A stretch of DNA of 35,103 nt from Limnohabitans sp. (lineage in GTDB: Bacteria > Pseudomonadota > Gammaproteobacteria > Burkholderiales > Burkholderiaceae_C): positions 1-35,103 of the forward strand of contig SHXD01000031.1 in assembly GCA_009693505.1 (NCBI GenBank). Reading direction: 5' to 3'. The notes beneath the pieces are model-generated. The model was not told where the DNA came from, searched no databases, and saw nothing but the letters and a program-made list of their open reading frames with translations. The position numbers were made by a program, and so were the translations under genes. This document shows, one piece after another, positions 1 to 8,005 of this stretch (position 1 is the first letter of the stretch; every line of letters begins with the position of its first letter).

Positions 1-191
1 GCCATGGCTCGCACAATGACGTCTAAGGAACTACCCGCAGGCGCAGGAACCACCATGCGAACAGGCTTAGTAGGCCAGCTTTGGGCCAACACGGGAAGCG
101 CCGTAAGCCCTAGCAGACACACACTCAAGGAAGCAATGGCTTTTTGAATCAGGCTGCGACGGATGTTAGAAGGTTTCAAGGTGGTCTCCAT
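1..191 (-). CDS. Bug-family tripartite tricarboxylate transporter substrate-binding protein (N-terminal part)
   Basis: The reverse strand reads from an ATG at 191-189 to the window edge without a stop, giving 63 codons. The N-terminus is basic, then hydrophobic (SLSVCLLGLTALPVLAQ), a Sec signal peptide with likely cleavage after VLA. The mature start SWPTKPVRMVVPAPAGSS followed by LDVIVRAMA is the usual opening of Bug (TctC-like) periplasmic solute receptors, which bind small carboxylates and are greatly expanded in Comamonadaceae and Bordetella. The substrate cannot be told from this part. The rest of the gene lies outside the window. Repeat copy 1 begins about 40 bp upstream of the start codon, so any promoter is in or next to the repeat. 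Confidence 0.85.
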   Translation of the reverse strand, partial: METTLKPSNIRRSLIQKAIASLSVCLLGLTALPVLAQSWPTKPVRMVVPAPAGSSLDVIVRAM

Positions 192-228
192 TTGGAAAAA
201 GATACTGGGGTACATCATACAAGTACCA

Positions 229-491
229 ATTAATTGGGGTCTGAGCAACATTAATTTGTCTGGTTTGCATTGGCGCAGAGCGTTGAGCAGTCAGGCTGAA
301 GGCGGCTTCCTCATATGGAGTACCAGAAATCGTCAGCCGCCTTCAGCCTGACTGCTCAACTTCTGGTGTGCGTGAAGTTTTCAAGCGCCATCCCTGCTTT
401 TCGCAGCTGTGTGAGGATGGGGTGGGTGGGTGACGATTTCTGGTACCCAAGCATGAGGAACCCACCCACCCCATCCTCACACAGCGAGCTC
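229..491. repeat. Double-hairpin repeat, copy 1 (with short GGGGTCAG element)
   Basis: This fills the 324-bp gap between the Bug gene and the first prolyl oligopeptidase. The left end (229-255) is the short element: ATTAATT, core GGGGTCTGAGCAAC, ATTAATT. Hairpin A has perfect 25-bp arms at 282-306 and 336-360 around a 29-nt loop. A 45-nt spacer follows. Hairpin B has perfect 25-bp arms at 406-430 (GCTGTGTGAGG...) and 461-485 around a 30-nt loop, ending in GAGCTC. The two loops are reverse complements of each other, except that this copy has lost 2 nt in loop A (CATATGG where other copies have CATGCTGG). No coding function is supported. Confidence 0.9.
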
Positions 492-515
492 AGAAACAAC
501 CAAGCAAAACCAAAA

Positions 516-2729
516 TCACTTCACCCCAGGTTGAAACTCAGCCTCACCCATTTGCCAAAGCATAAATCCCTGCAAATCAGCCGTCCTTTGCATGCCCTGA
601 TCTGAGCTTGACCCTGAACCATGACCCGCCTCATAGTCCAAGCGCAACAACACAGGCTGAGCACCCTTTTGCGCGTCGGCCAGGCGAGATGCAAACTTCA
701 AACTCTGCCAAACATCAACTCGTGAATCGTTCACACCATGCATCAACATGGTAGCTGGATAGCGCACACCATCTTTCACCGAATGGTATGAACTGTTGCG
801 CAGCAAAGCATGAAACTCAGCTTCCACTTTGACGGTGCCATATTCTGGAATGTTCGCTACGCCATTGGCGCGTTGCTCAGAGCGAACCATGTCCAGCACA
901 GGTACCGAGGGCACCGCGACTGCAAACAAGTCAGGACGCTCCGTGATGGCACGTCCCACAAAAATTCCCCCAGCACTGCCGCCATAAATGCCCAGCTTGG
1001 ATGGCCGCGTATAGCCATTGGAAATCAGCCACTCGGCAGCAGCAATGCCATCTTTCCAAGTGTTGTACTTGGTCGTCTTGTGTCCCGCCTCATGCCATTG
1101 ACTGCCCAATGCGCCGCCACCGCGGACGTGTGCAAACGCATAAATACCGCCTCGTTCAACCCACGTGATCACACCCGAACTCCGACCTGGTTCTTCGGTG
1201 TTGCCATAAGCCCCGTAGCCATACAAGATGGTTGGATTCTGTCCATTCAAAACAGCATCTGCTCTCATGATGATGGACACTGGCACATTCACACCATCAT
1301 GACTGGGAACCATGACCTCTCGAGCCACAATCTCGACCTTTTGCACAGGCTCCACAGGCGGCGCCAAATTTAAACGAACAAACTGAGATGTACCCACTGA
1401 GTACACATAGCGTCGCAATGCCTGGGTCCAACTGCTGATGGCAACAACCAGTTCGGAATGATTGGGGCTGCCCACTACTGTGACGTTGCCATCTAGGGGC
1501 AAGCTTAACTTTTGGACTGCAGATGAGCTTGCATTACTGCTAGGGATTCTTAAGAGCGATGTATTCACACCCTCTCTGCGCGTGACATACAAAGCATCTT
1601 GCGTCACGCTAATGGCCCGCAATACGCCCTCTGATTCTGGCAGCAATGTTTCAGCTTTGCTCAAATCAAGTTCGGGTACTTTCAGCTTCAAAATTTTAAA
1701 GCGTGGTGCATTGAAAGCACTGCGCAAATAGACAAAGCCATGTCCAACATCTACTTCTCGCACATCGGCTGATTGGTTAAACACTTCACGCCATTGCGCT
1801 TTATGGGCCAATACGTCTTCTAACTTAGCAACGTACATGGCCAAGCGACGGTCTACGCCAAAGTAAACCACCATGGCAGCTATATCAGCACCTGGTAATT
1901 CAGCAATAGCGCCTGTCGCAAAAGGCGGTAAGTTCAATTGCGGATACATCGATGCATTGAATATCAAATGATCGGCATTGGGCTGCTTAAAGTCCAAGTA
2001 ATAGCGGCCGGTATCTGCAAAGCGTTCAGTAGATTTCATGCTTTCAAAACCAGGCCGCAAACGCGAGAAAAACAAACCTGAACTGTTTTTACGCCAACTG
2101 GCACCTGCAAATCGAACGCGATCAATGGGCCTTACCACTTCCTGACCTGTTGCAACATCAATCACAAACATGCTGCCAATTTCAGAACCGGATGCATGCA
2201 TGCCGTAGGCCATCAATTTGCCGTTGGGTGAGGGATGAAAACTTTGAATGGCGTAAGGCTTGCCTTTTTCTTTGGTCAGCACCTCAGGGTCAACCAACAA
2301 CTTTTCTTCGCCGTTCACACCGTCACGCCACACCAATTTAGCTTGTGATTGTCCCTGTAAGCGCTTCAAATAAAACCAACGATTTCCGGCCGTTCTTTGA
2401 ATGCTTGATACAACTGTGCCAGCTACCAAATCTTTTTCTTTGAGCGTGTTCAGTACAGTTTGTCGACCTGGCAAACGTTTCAATATGGCATCGGTTGCAT
2501 CGGCCTGTCCTCGCATCCAGGTCACAACGGCAGGGTCTTTGACCTGTTCCAGAAAACGATAAGGATCATCGACTGTCTTTCCCCAGTAAACATCTTGCAC
2601 GTTCTGCACTGGCAAGGGAGCGGGCACATCGACCCCAGCAAATCGATAAGGTGTTGTGGTTTGCGCATTCGCCGGTAACGCTAAAAAAGCGGCTGACAAC
2701 AAGCAAGCTAGCATGGAATATTTGCGCAT
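516..2729 (-). CDS. Secreted prolyl oligopeptidase family (S9A) serine peptidase
   Basis: A 737-residue protein. The signal peptide MLACLLSAAFLALPANA is followed by the mature start QTTTPYRFAG, so it is exported to the periplasm or beyond. Residues of about 30-440 match the seven-bladed propeller region of prolyl oligopeptidases (DPYRFLEQ... near the start). The C-terminal alpha/beta hydrolase carries PTILYGYGAYG, HVRGGGALG and the nucleophile elbow GGSAGG (Ser about 585), with catalytic Asp in NDSRV (about 668) and His in EAGHGSG (about 703). The length is normal for S9A enzymes, which cleave short peptides, often after proline. It is a paralogue of the enzyme at 8226-10400 but clearly divergent. 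It stands alone between repeat copies 1 and 2. The exact specificity is unknown; family assignment is secure. Confidence 0.92.
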   Translation of the reverse strand: MRKYSMLACLLSAAFLALPANAQTTTPYRFAGVDVPAPLPVQNVQDVYWGKTVDDPYRFLEQVKDPAVVTWMRGQADATDAILKRLPGRQTVLNTLKEKDLVAGTVVSSIQRTAGNRWFYLKRLQGQSQAKLVWRDGVNGEEKLLVDPEVLTKEKGKPYAIQSFHPSPNGKLMAYGMHASGSEIGSMFVIDVATGQEVVRPIDRVRFAGASWRKNSSGLFFSRLRPGFESMKSTERFADTGRYYLDFKQPNADHLIFNASMYPQLNLPPFATGAIAELPGADIAAMVVYFGVDRRLAMYVAKLEDVLAHKAQWREVFNQSADVREVDVGHGFVYLRSAFNAPRFKILKLKVPELDLSKAETLLPESEGVLRAISVTQDALYVTRREGVNTSLLRIPSSNASSSAVQKLSLPLDGNVTVVGSPNHSELVVAISSWTQALRRYVYSVGTSQFVRLNLAPPVEPVQKVEIVAREVMVPSHDGVNVPVSIIMRADAVLNGQNPTILYGYGAYGNTEEPGRSSGVITWVERGGIYAFAHVRGGGALGSQWHEAGHKTTKYNTWKDGIAAAEWLISNGYTRPSKLGIYGGSAGGIFVGRAITERPDLFAVAVPSVPVLDMVRSEQRANGVANIPEYGTVKVEAEFHALLRNSSYHSVKDGVRYPATMLMHGVNDSRVDVWQSLKFASRLADAQKGAQPVLLRLDYEAGHGSGSSSDQGMQRTADLQGFMLWQMGEAEFQPGVK

Positions 2730-2806
2730 AACTAGTTTCTCGGAAATTGATGGAAGTGATTATGGATGTATTTTCGGGCTAGTTTCTGTTTGCGGGGATG
2801 GGGTGA

Positions 2807-3070
2807 ATTAATTGGGGTCAGAGCAACATTAATTTGTCTGGGCTACTTTAGCGGAGAGCGTTGAGCAGTCAGGCTGAAGGCGGCTTCCTCATGCTGGAGT
2901 ACCAGAAATCGTCAGCCGCCTTCAGCCTGACTGTTCAACTTAGGGCGCGCGTGAAACTTCCGAACACCATCACTGCTGTTCACAGCTGTGTGAGGATGGG
3001 GTGGGTGGGTGACGATTTCTGGTACCCCAGCATGAGGAACCCACCCACCCCATCCTCACACAGCGAGCTC
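2807..3070. repeat. Double-hairpin repeat, copy 2 (with short GGGGTCAG element)
   Basis: Occupies most of the 352-bp gap between the peptidase start (2729) and the thioredoxin gene stop (3082). The short element with ATTAATT flanks lies at 2807-2833. Hairpin A arms are 2860-2884 and 2915-2939, with one substitution that gives a G-T pair. The 30-nt loop is 2885-2914. Hairpin B arms are 2985-3009 and 3040-3064, perfect over 25 bp, with a 30-nt loop at 3010-3039. The A-B spacer is again 45 nt but diverges from copies 1, 3 and 4. The loops are complementary at 29 of 30 positions. The element ends 12 bp from the stop codon of the thioredoxin gene. Confidence 0.9.
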
Positions 3071-3081
3071 AGCAAAAAAGG

Positions 3082-3567
3082 TCAATTCCCACCACCCATA
3101 GCAGCAGTAATCTTTGCCTCAAGCTGCAACGTCTCCTCAGCCCTAAATCCAGAATGCACAAACAAGACTCGCCCCTCTGGACTCACCAACATCGAAGTTG
3201 GCATGGTTTTGATAGCCAACTTTTTTGCAGACTCACCTTGAGGGTCATAGGCAATGGTGAACTGGGCGGGTGTGTGTGACAAAAACTTGTCTGCATCCGC
3301 ACGCTTAGCGTCAACGTTCACAGCCACCACTTTCAAACCCTTTGGGCCTAACTTTGCCTGCAATGCATTCATCCAAGGAAAAGATTGTCGGCACGGGCCA
3401 CACCAAGACGCCCAGTAGTCAATGTAGATGTATTGACCCTTGATTTTTTGAACTTCAGCCAAACCCAAATCAGGCAAAGGCTTTCCTGCCTCAACAGCCC
3501 AAACTGGACTGGCCTGAATCAGCAAAGCGATTAACACGAGTTGGAATGACTTCAATTTCATACTCAT
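3082..3567 (-). CDS. TlpA/ResA-like periplasmic thioredoxin
   Basis: A 161-residue thioredoxin-fold protein. A signal peptide (LVLIALLIQASPVWA) directs it to the periplasm. The active site is WASWCGPC (Cys56 and Cys59) and the cis-proline lies in TMPTS, as in TlpA/ResA-type thiol reductases that reduce disulfides in cytochrome or metal-site maturation. The start is fixed by a 4-nt ATGA overlap with the stop of apbE (3564-3567); a second Met two codons on is possible. It is the last gene of the DUF4266-DUF3570-ApbE-TlpA operon, so a role in keeping the Cys-rich lipoprotein reduced or loading a cofactor is an inference from context. Repeat copy 2 follows the stop within 12 bp. Confidence 0.88.
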   Translation of the reverse strand: MSMKLKSFQLVLIALLIQASPVWAVEAGKPLPDLGLAEVQKIKGQYIYIDYWASWCGPCRQSFPWMNALQAKLGPKGLKVVAVNVDAKRADADKFLSHTPAQFTIAYDPQGESAKKLAIKTMPTSMLVSPEGRVLFVHSGFRAEETLQLEAKITAAMGGGN

Positions 3568-4496
3568 GAGTTTAATGTAACTTGTGATTCTTGACGCACA
3601 TGCACTTTGCCTGTGTGATCAATGGCAAAAAAATCAAACCCTGTTGCTTGCAAAAATGCAAGACCGTCCTCTTCCTTCAACATGGCCATGGTGGTGGTGC
3701 AACCCGAAACCACTGCAGCAGGCGCCGTGACACTGACGGAGCGCCAGGCCCTAACTGGCATGCCCGTTTTGGGATTCAAAACATGGCAGTAGCGCTGCCC
3801 ATTCAATTCAAAATAACGCTCATAGTCGCCACTGGTCGCTAAGCCCCCTTGCATCATGGGCAAGGTTGCCACCACCCGGTCTGGCTGCCGCGGATCTTGA
3901 ATGCCGATCATCCAAGGCTCACCGAAAGGCTTAGGACCGAGGAAGCGCATATCGCCAGCCAAATTAACGTAGCCGCTGGTCACGCCCTTTTGTTTGAGCA
4001 CTTGTGCGGCACGATCGACCGCATACTCTTTACCAAAGCCGCCAAAGTCTACTTCCATACCAGCCAAGGGCAAGGCAATACTTTGGTCTTGCAACACCAC
4101 TTTTTGCCAACCAACAAGTGGCAACAAAGTCTTTAATTTTTGAGAAGTTGGCAGTTCAGGTTTTTGAAAATTCCAAGCCTGTCTGAGCACCCCCGAGGTG
4201 ATGTCAAACAAGCCATCACTCTTGTCAAAGATTTGCGAGGCGAACTGAAACAAGGCACAAGTTTCATCGTCGCATTGCACCGCCCCTTGCCCTGCCTGTT
4301 GATTGATTTTCGAAATGATGGAATCGTTGGTGTAGCGTGAGTACTTGTGTTCAATGCGCAATACTTCATCAATGGCCAACTTGGCCATGGACTCAGCCTC
4401 TTTTTGAGTATGAGATGCCAATACCACTTCACAAGCGCTTCCCATCGCCTTGAATGGCATGCGATGAATTTGCAATGGCGTTACTTTAGACACCAT
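3564..4496 (-). CDS. apbE: ApbE-family FAD:protein FMN transferase
   Basis: A 310-residue ApbE. These Mg-dependent enzymes use FAD to attach FMN covalently to Thr or Ser of target proteins. Visible motifs in order: MGSACEV near residue 18, EVDFGGFGKEYAVDRA (usual DLGGIAKGYAVD), NLAGDMR, GGLATSGDYERYF, and HVLNPKTGMPV. The ATG at 4496 overlaps the DUF3570 stop as TAATG, which favours this start over a longer in-frame ORF reaching 4580 inside the upstream gene. Neither start gives a signal peptide or lipobox, although most ApbE proteins are periplasmic lipoproteins. The enzyme may therefore act before export or use another route. The operon partner DUF3570 has candidate target motifs. Family assignment is firm; the target is inferred. 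Confidence 0.92.
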   Translation of the reverse strand: MVSKVTPLQIHRMPFKAMGSACEVVLASHTQKEAESMAKLAIDEVLRIEHKYSRYTNDSIISKINQQAGQGAVQCDDETCALFQFASQIFDKSDGLFDITSGVLRQAWNFQKPELPTSQKLKTLLPLVGWQKVVLQDQSIALPLAGMEVDFGGFGKEYAVDRAAQVLKQKGVTSGYVNLAGDMRFLGPKPFGEPWMIGIQDPRQPDRVVATLPMMQGGLATSGDYERYFELNGQRYCHVLNPKTGMPVRAWRSVSVTAPAAVVSGCTTTMAMLKEEDGLAFLQATGFDFFAIDHTGKVHVRQESQVTLNS

Positions 4497-5683
4497 TAGA
4501 ATGAGCGCGTGATACCCACTTGAAGATTTCGTGCATAAAACGGCGCCAAGCCTTTGCTGCCCGTACCAGACAAAATCCAAGCGCCCTTTTGACCATACTG
4601 CTCCAACTTCAAATCGATCTTGGTGTCCAGATTCAATTGCTTGGTGAGCTTCATGCCCATCGTTAAACCACCAAACGCGCTCATGCGTTGGTCTTCAGAA
4701 AAGTACAGCGCATTGGGCGGCGGATTTGCAGGAAAGGGCGACAAGCGGGGATCGACTTCTACATAAAACTTGGCTGCTGTTTGCGTGTAATAACGAAGTG
4801 CAGGTGCGGCACTCCAGCCATTTCCAAATCGCTGCACCCACTCAGCATCCAAGGTGTGCGAGCGAATACCCCAACTGTCGGTGTAGTAGCGATAGGCAAA
4901 ACGAGAGGTGGCGTTCAAATCATTGAAGTAATGGTTCCAGCGTGTCTGAAATTTTTGTTGAGTGCGATCTCTGGGCCGTTCATCGTAAATTTTGTAGGGG
5001 TCAGAAAAATATCCTTGGCCCTTGTAGTAACCCAAGTTAAATTGCACGATGTCGTTCATTGTGACCACTTGTGTGACGCCTAACAGCACCTCACTGCTGC
5101 GCTTGGTCTCATTCAAAACAATTTGATTGGCTGGATTGATTTGATCTCGATTGATGGCAAGGCCAGCTGTCCAGGTGGTATTTTTATTCTCCGAAGACCG
5201 AGTTGCAAGCAAGGAAGCAGCGCGAGATACGTAATCGTTTTCACCAGAATGGCTCACACCCACCGTCAAGGTGCCGTTCGGCAAATAGCGAGTAAGCGAC
5301 GTATCAACTGCCCGACGAAAATCTTTCAAATACGACAAAGCCTGCGTGTGATACGCAGGTGATGCGCCAGAAATGCTGTCGGTAATGAGCGTACCCGACA
5401 CAGACCATTCTGAGTTGAGAGGCACGACCAAACTGCTGGAAGTGGCTTTGACGAGGATTCGCTCGTCATAAGCTGAAGCCCCCGACTTGCTGTCAGCCCG
5501 CCCATATGCACCCAGTGCGTCATTGGAAGTTTGCTGACTTTCTTTGTAGTTTAAATATTTGAAACTGAGCGTGCCTTTTTCAGGGGCACTTTCAGCATGT
5601 GCTGTATTTAAGACGCACGGCAAAGCCATGGCGGCACTGAGCAGCGCAGCGCCCAGTTCGGTGTGATGTTTAGTTACAACCAC
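4496..5683 (-). CDS. DUF3570 outer-membrane-type protein with two D-S-x-S-G-A-S motifs
   Basis: About 395 residues. A signal peptide (ALLSAAMALPCVLNTAHA) precedes a mature chain rich in alternating polar/aromatic strands, ending in a terminal Phe (VGITRSF), as in outer-membrane beta-barrels. It matches what I know of DUF3570. Two motifs, DSKSGAS and DSISGAS (about residues 64-70 and 102-108 from the chosen start), resemble the D-x-x-S/T-G-A-T/S site that ApbE flavinylates in NqrB/NqrC/RnfG; this is inference. The start is a GTG. The one at 5683 is chosen because GGAGG at 5689-5693 lies 5 nt upstream; another GTG at 5689 overlaps that sequence. It overlaps the lipoprotein gene by 14 nt and is coupled to apbE by TAATG. 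Confidence 0.8.
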   Translation of the reverse strand: MVVTKHHTELGAALLSAAMALPCVLNTAHAESAPEKGTLSFKYLNYKESQQTSNDALGAYGRADSKSGASAYDERILVKATSSSLVVPLNSEWSVSGTLITDSISGASPAYHTQALSYLKDFRRAVDTSLTRYLPNGTLTVGVSHSGENDYVSRAASLLATRSSENKNTTWTAGLAINRDQINPANQIVLNETKRSSEVLLGVTQVVTMNDIVQFNLGYYKGQGYFSDPYKIYDERPRDRTQQKFQTRWNHYFNDLNATSRFAYRYYTDSWGIRSHTLDAEWVQRFGNGWSAAPALRYYTQTAAKFYVEVDPRLSPFPANPPPNALYFSEDQRMSAFGGLTMGMKLTKQLNLDTKIDLKLEQYGQKGAWILSGTGSKGLAPFYARNLQVGITRSF

Positions 5684-5888
5684 AACCACCTCCGCCTACA
5701 CCCGAACCACCAGCGGAGGCTTCTTTGCTGGTGTAAATGTGTTCTCGGTAACCTCGCTCCAGGGGATCGTCGTCAAAGGTCATCTCAGGCTTTGCCAAGT
5801 TGCCCTTCTGCCACGGCTCAACCGTTTGAACTACCGAGCAGCCTTGCAATGCCAACAAAGCCAAGACCATCATCACCAATACCTTCAT
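5670..5888 (-). CDS. DUF4266-type small Cys/Gly-tailed lipoprotein
   Basis: A 72-residue lipoprotein. The signal peptide ends in the lipobox LALQGC, so the mature N-terminus is a lipidated Cys. The middle (VEPWQKGNLAKPEMTF, then DDDPLERGYREHIYTSKEA) is the conserved part I associate with DUF4266. It ends in a glycine run with two cysteines, GGGGCGCN. The start at 5888 has AAAGGG seven nt upstream; an in-frame ATG at 5906 lies inside the short repeat and has no ribosome binding site. It is the first gene of the four-gene operon. The Gly codons near its stop also form the Shine-Dalgarno of the DUF3570 gene. Function unknown; the C-G-C tail could bind a metal or be a TlpA substrate. Confidence 0.82.
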   Translation of the reverse strand: MKVLVMMVLALLALQGCSVVQTVEPWQKGNLAKPEMTFDDDPLERGYREHIYTSKEASAGGSGVGGGGCGCN

Positions 5889-5904
5889 GCGCGCACCCTT
5901 TATC

Positions 5905-5935
5905 ATTAATTGGGGTCAGAGTAACATTAATATTT
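5905..5935. repeat. Solo short element (GGGGTCAG core, ATTAATT flanks)
   Basis: ATTAATT, core GGGGTCAGAGTAAC, then ATTAATATTT. It differs by one base in the core from the copies at 2807 and 34644. Here it is not attached to the double hairpin. It lies in the 62-bp gap between the RTX protease stop (5951) and the DUF4266 lipoprotein start (5888). All copies in the window read in the same direction. Confidence 0.8.
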
Positions 5936-5950
5936 GCAGCTATCAAGAAT

Positions 5951-7966
5951 TTAGCCAAGTACAAACTCAACACCGGTTTGCATCAATCCAACCAAACCAA
6001 TGTTGTAGGTGTTCAAAGGCAAATCAGCCGCCATGACCACCAAGTCGCCAGGCTTCATGCCATCGGCCAGCATCTTGATATACGGCGCCTTGTCTGATGC
6101 GGAAGCTGTAGAACCCACCAAATTGAACCAAAGCTTAGAAACAATGGCATCGTTAAAAGTTGCGCCAATAGCGTTCAACGCAAGCAGGCCCAAGTCGGAA
6201 TAACTTAATTCATTGTCCAAATAACTGAGTCCAATCCCTACCAACCCAGGATTCTTGACAGCCTCTTTTCCAAGTACGGCCCCAATCACTTTGACAGCTT
6301 TTCCTGCATGGCCCTCTAAATCTATGGCCACCGATTTATCTAGAAACTTCAACCGTTCTACATTGACCAACACATCCATGCCCTCAGCATTGCTAAGCTT
6401 ATCGGTTACTACAAATGCAGATTGGCTGCTGCTGGTGCTGTAGTTGTCATACGACCCTTTAAACTCCGCAGTGTCTATTCCCACACCACCGTTCAATTGA
6501 TCATCGCCTAGGCCACCCATCAGCACGTCATTGCCCTCCCGGCCTTCTAACCAATCGTTACCAAGGCCCCCCGATATGTGGTTGTCGACATCGTTGCCAT
6601 AAAGTTTGTCGGCAAAAGATGAGCCTGTTAGGTTTTCAATGATTGAACCGAAGTTAACTGTAATCTGACCCGAAGACGTGATGGTGGCAGCTTGCTGACT
6701 TCCGACAAATCCCCAGTAACCAGGCGTGAGAAAAACCGTAGCGCCTTGAGTCACTGCAGAAAGATCAATCGTGTCCGTCCCTGCGCCATCCCAAATAAAG
6801 TTAGGCGCAGAAGAGGAAACTTTGTAAATATCGTTGACCGCTCTTGCATTTTTACTGGGTCCATAAATGTACTGAAGCGCTGCAATATCCAAGGGACTCA
6901 AGCTCAAATAATATTGCGCAGAAGAATCCTCATAACTCATGACCGTCCATGCTGTAGAGTCCTCTGCACCCGTCAAGTGAGGTGGATCAGAGACACTACC
7001 ACCCCCTGCTTGAGCATAAGAAAATGGATGCTCTAACCCAAGGGCATGACCGATTTCATGAATCAGTGTCAGGGCTGCGTAACTCCCATCGGCAAATCTT
7101 GAATTGATGACCGAAGTGTCAAAATAAATGTCACTTCCAATCATTGAATTGCTAGGGTAGTTAGCCGAGCCGGCAGATGACGATTGGTTGTTGTTTGCAA
7201 ATACAAACGTATTCAAGCCACTCCCAGAAATTGTTTTTTTAAATTGAACATCAATGACGGAAGCAATGTAGTTGAGTGCCGTTTCTGTTCTTGCAATTTG
7301 AACACTGCTAAAAGTCTTGAAACCATAGCCATGCGAAGCATTGGTATCGTATGACGGCAAGGATATGGGGAAGGTGTAGTAGAAGGTGTTTGAGCTGCCC
7401 AACAATGAATCGAAGTAATTTCCAGAAGCTTCATTTGGCAGAAGCGCGTCGACCCAATATGGCAAGGCGATTGCACCATTGGTATAGATTACTTTTTCAA
7501 TAAAGCTTGGGATTTTGAAGAAACTCGTGGACACATAGGCTGTGTCATTGCCACTGGCGTCATCAATCAAATCGTAGAGATCTGACACGTAGTAAGTATC
7601 GTTTCCAGAACCGCCATTCATGTAGTCAGCGCCCCCACCTCCATCCAAAATATCATTGCCATTTCGGCCGTAGAGTGTATCGATACCGGCATCGCCAAAC
7701 AGTTCATCGTTGCTTGATCCTCCAACGATAAAGTCATTTCCGTTGCCGCCATGTATTTTCTTAATGCCAGTGGCGGGATAGAAAGTGTAGGCACTTCCCA
7801 CGCCTTCGTAGCCATTGACCTCGTCATCGCCATCACCTGCATCCACGATGTCATCGCCATCATCGGTGATGATGCGGTCGTTGCCATCCAAGCCATAGAT
7901 GGTGTCATTGCCTGAAGTCCCAGTGAGGAGTCTGTCGTTGCCGTTTGTGCCGTATTTGATTGCCAT
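5951..7966 (-). CDS. RTX serralysin-like (M10) zinc metalloprotease
   Basis: About 671 residues from the ATG at 7966; an upstream in-frame GTG at 7981 is less likely. There is no Sec signal. Residues 3-125 hold calcium-binding GGxGxD-type nonapeptides (GTNGNDRLL, GLDGNDRI, GGNGNDFI, GGSGNDTY). Residues of about 165-370 are the protease: HEIGHALGLEH (His303, Glu304, His307, His313) with the Met-turn VMSYE about 35 residues on. A second RTX block (about 450-510: GGLGNDWL, GREGNDVL, GGLGDDQL) and a helical tail of about 150 residues ending VEFVLG follow. This architecture fits type I secretion by an ABC exporter, but no exporter genes are in the window. RTX repeats ahead of the protease are unusual, since serralysins carry them after it. 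Confidence 0.9.
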   Translation of the reverse strand: MAIKYGTNGNDRLLTGTSGNDTIYGLDGNDRIITDDGDDIVDAGDGDDEVNGYEGVGSAYTFYPATGIKKIHGGNGNDFIVGGSSNDELFGDAGIDTLYGRNGNDILDGGGGADYMNGGSGNDTYYVSDLYDLIDDASGNDTAYVSTSFFKIPSFIEKVIYTNGAIALPYWVDALLPNEASGNYFDSLLGSSNTFYYTFPISLPSYDTNASHGYGFKTFSSVQIARTETALNYIASVIDVQFKKTISGSGLNTFVFANNNQSSSAGSANYPSNSMIGSDIYFDTSVINSRFADGSYAALTLIHEIGHALGLEHPFSYAQAGGGSVSDPPHLTGAEDSTAWTVMSYEDSSAQYYLSLSPLDIAALQYIYGPSKNARAVNDIYKVSSSAPNFIWDGAGTDTIDLSAVTQGATVFLTPGYWGFVGSQQAATITSSGQITVNFGSIIENLTGSSFADKLYGNDVDNHISGGLGNDWLEGREGNDVLMGGLGDDQLNGGVGIDTAEFKGSYDNYSTSSSQSAFVVTDKLSNAEGMDVLVNVERLKFLDKSVAIDLEGHAGKAVKVIGAVLGKEAVKNPGLVGIGLSYLDNELSYSDLGLLALNAIGATFNDAIVSKLWFNLVGSTASASDKAPYIKMLADGMKPGDLVVMAADLPLNTYNIGLVGLMQTGVEFVLG

Positions 7967-8005
7967 TTGGAAATGGTACACCGGGATTGGTCGACTTGTT
8001 GGAGC

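Noticed and set aside
282-360. Hairpin A as an integron attC site (GTTGAGC/GCTCAAC ends resemble GTTRRRY/RYYYAAC)
   Set aside because: The order is reversed (GTT end first, AAC end last), the stem is a continuous perfect 25 bp without the attC bulges, and no integrase is present.
229-491. Double-hairpin repeats as ordinary intrinsic terminators
   Set aside because: Neither hairpin is followed by a U-tract on either strand, and loops of 30 nt are far too long for that role, though they may still impede polymerase or protect mRNA.
315-605. Open reading frames through the double-hairpin repeats (for example frames containing GDDFWYPSMRNPP)
   Set aside because: They arise from the repeat sequence on either strand, change frame between copies, lack ribosome binding sites and resemble no protein family.
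810-1373. Plus-strand open frame inside the first peptidase gene
   Set aside because: Antisense shadow of a well-supported S9A coding region; no family resemblance.
3564-4580. Longer apbE start at 4580
   Set aside because: It would overlap the DUF3570 gene by 85 nt, adds no signal peptide, and the TAATG junction at 4496 gives a coupled start.
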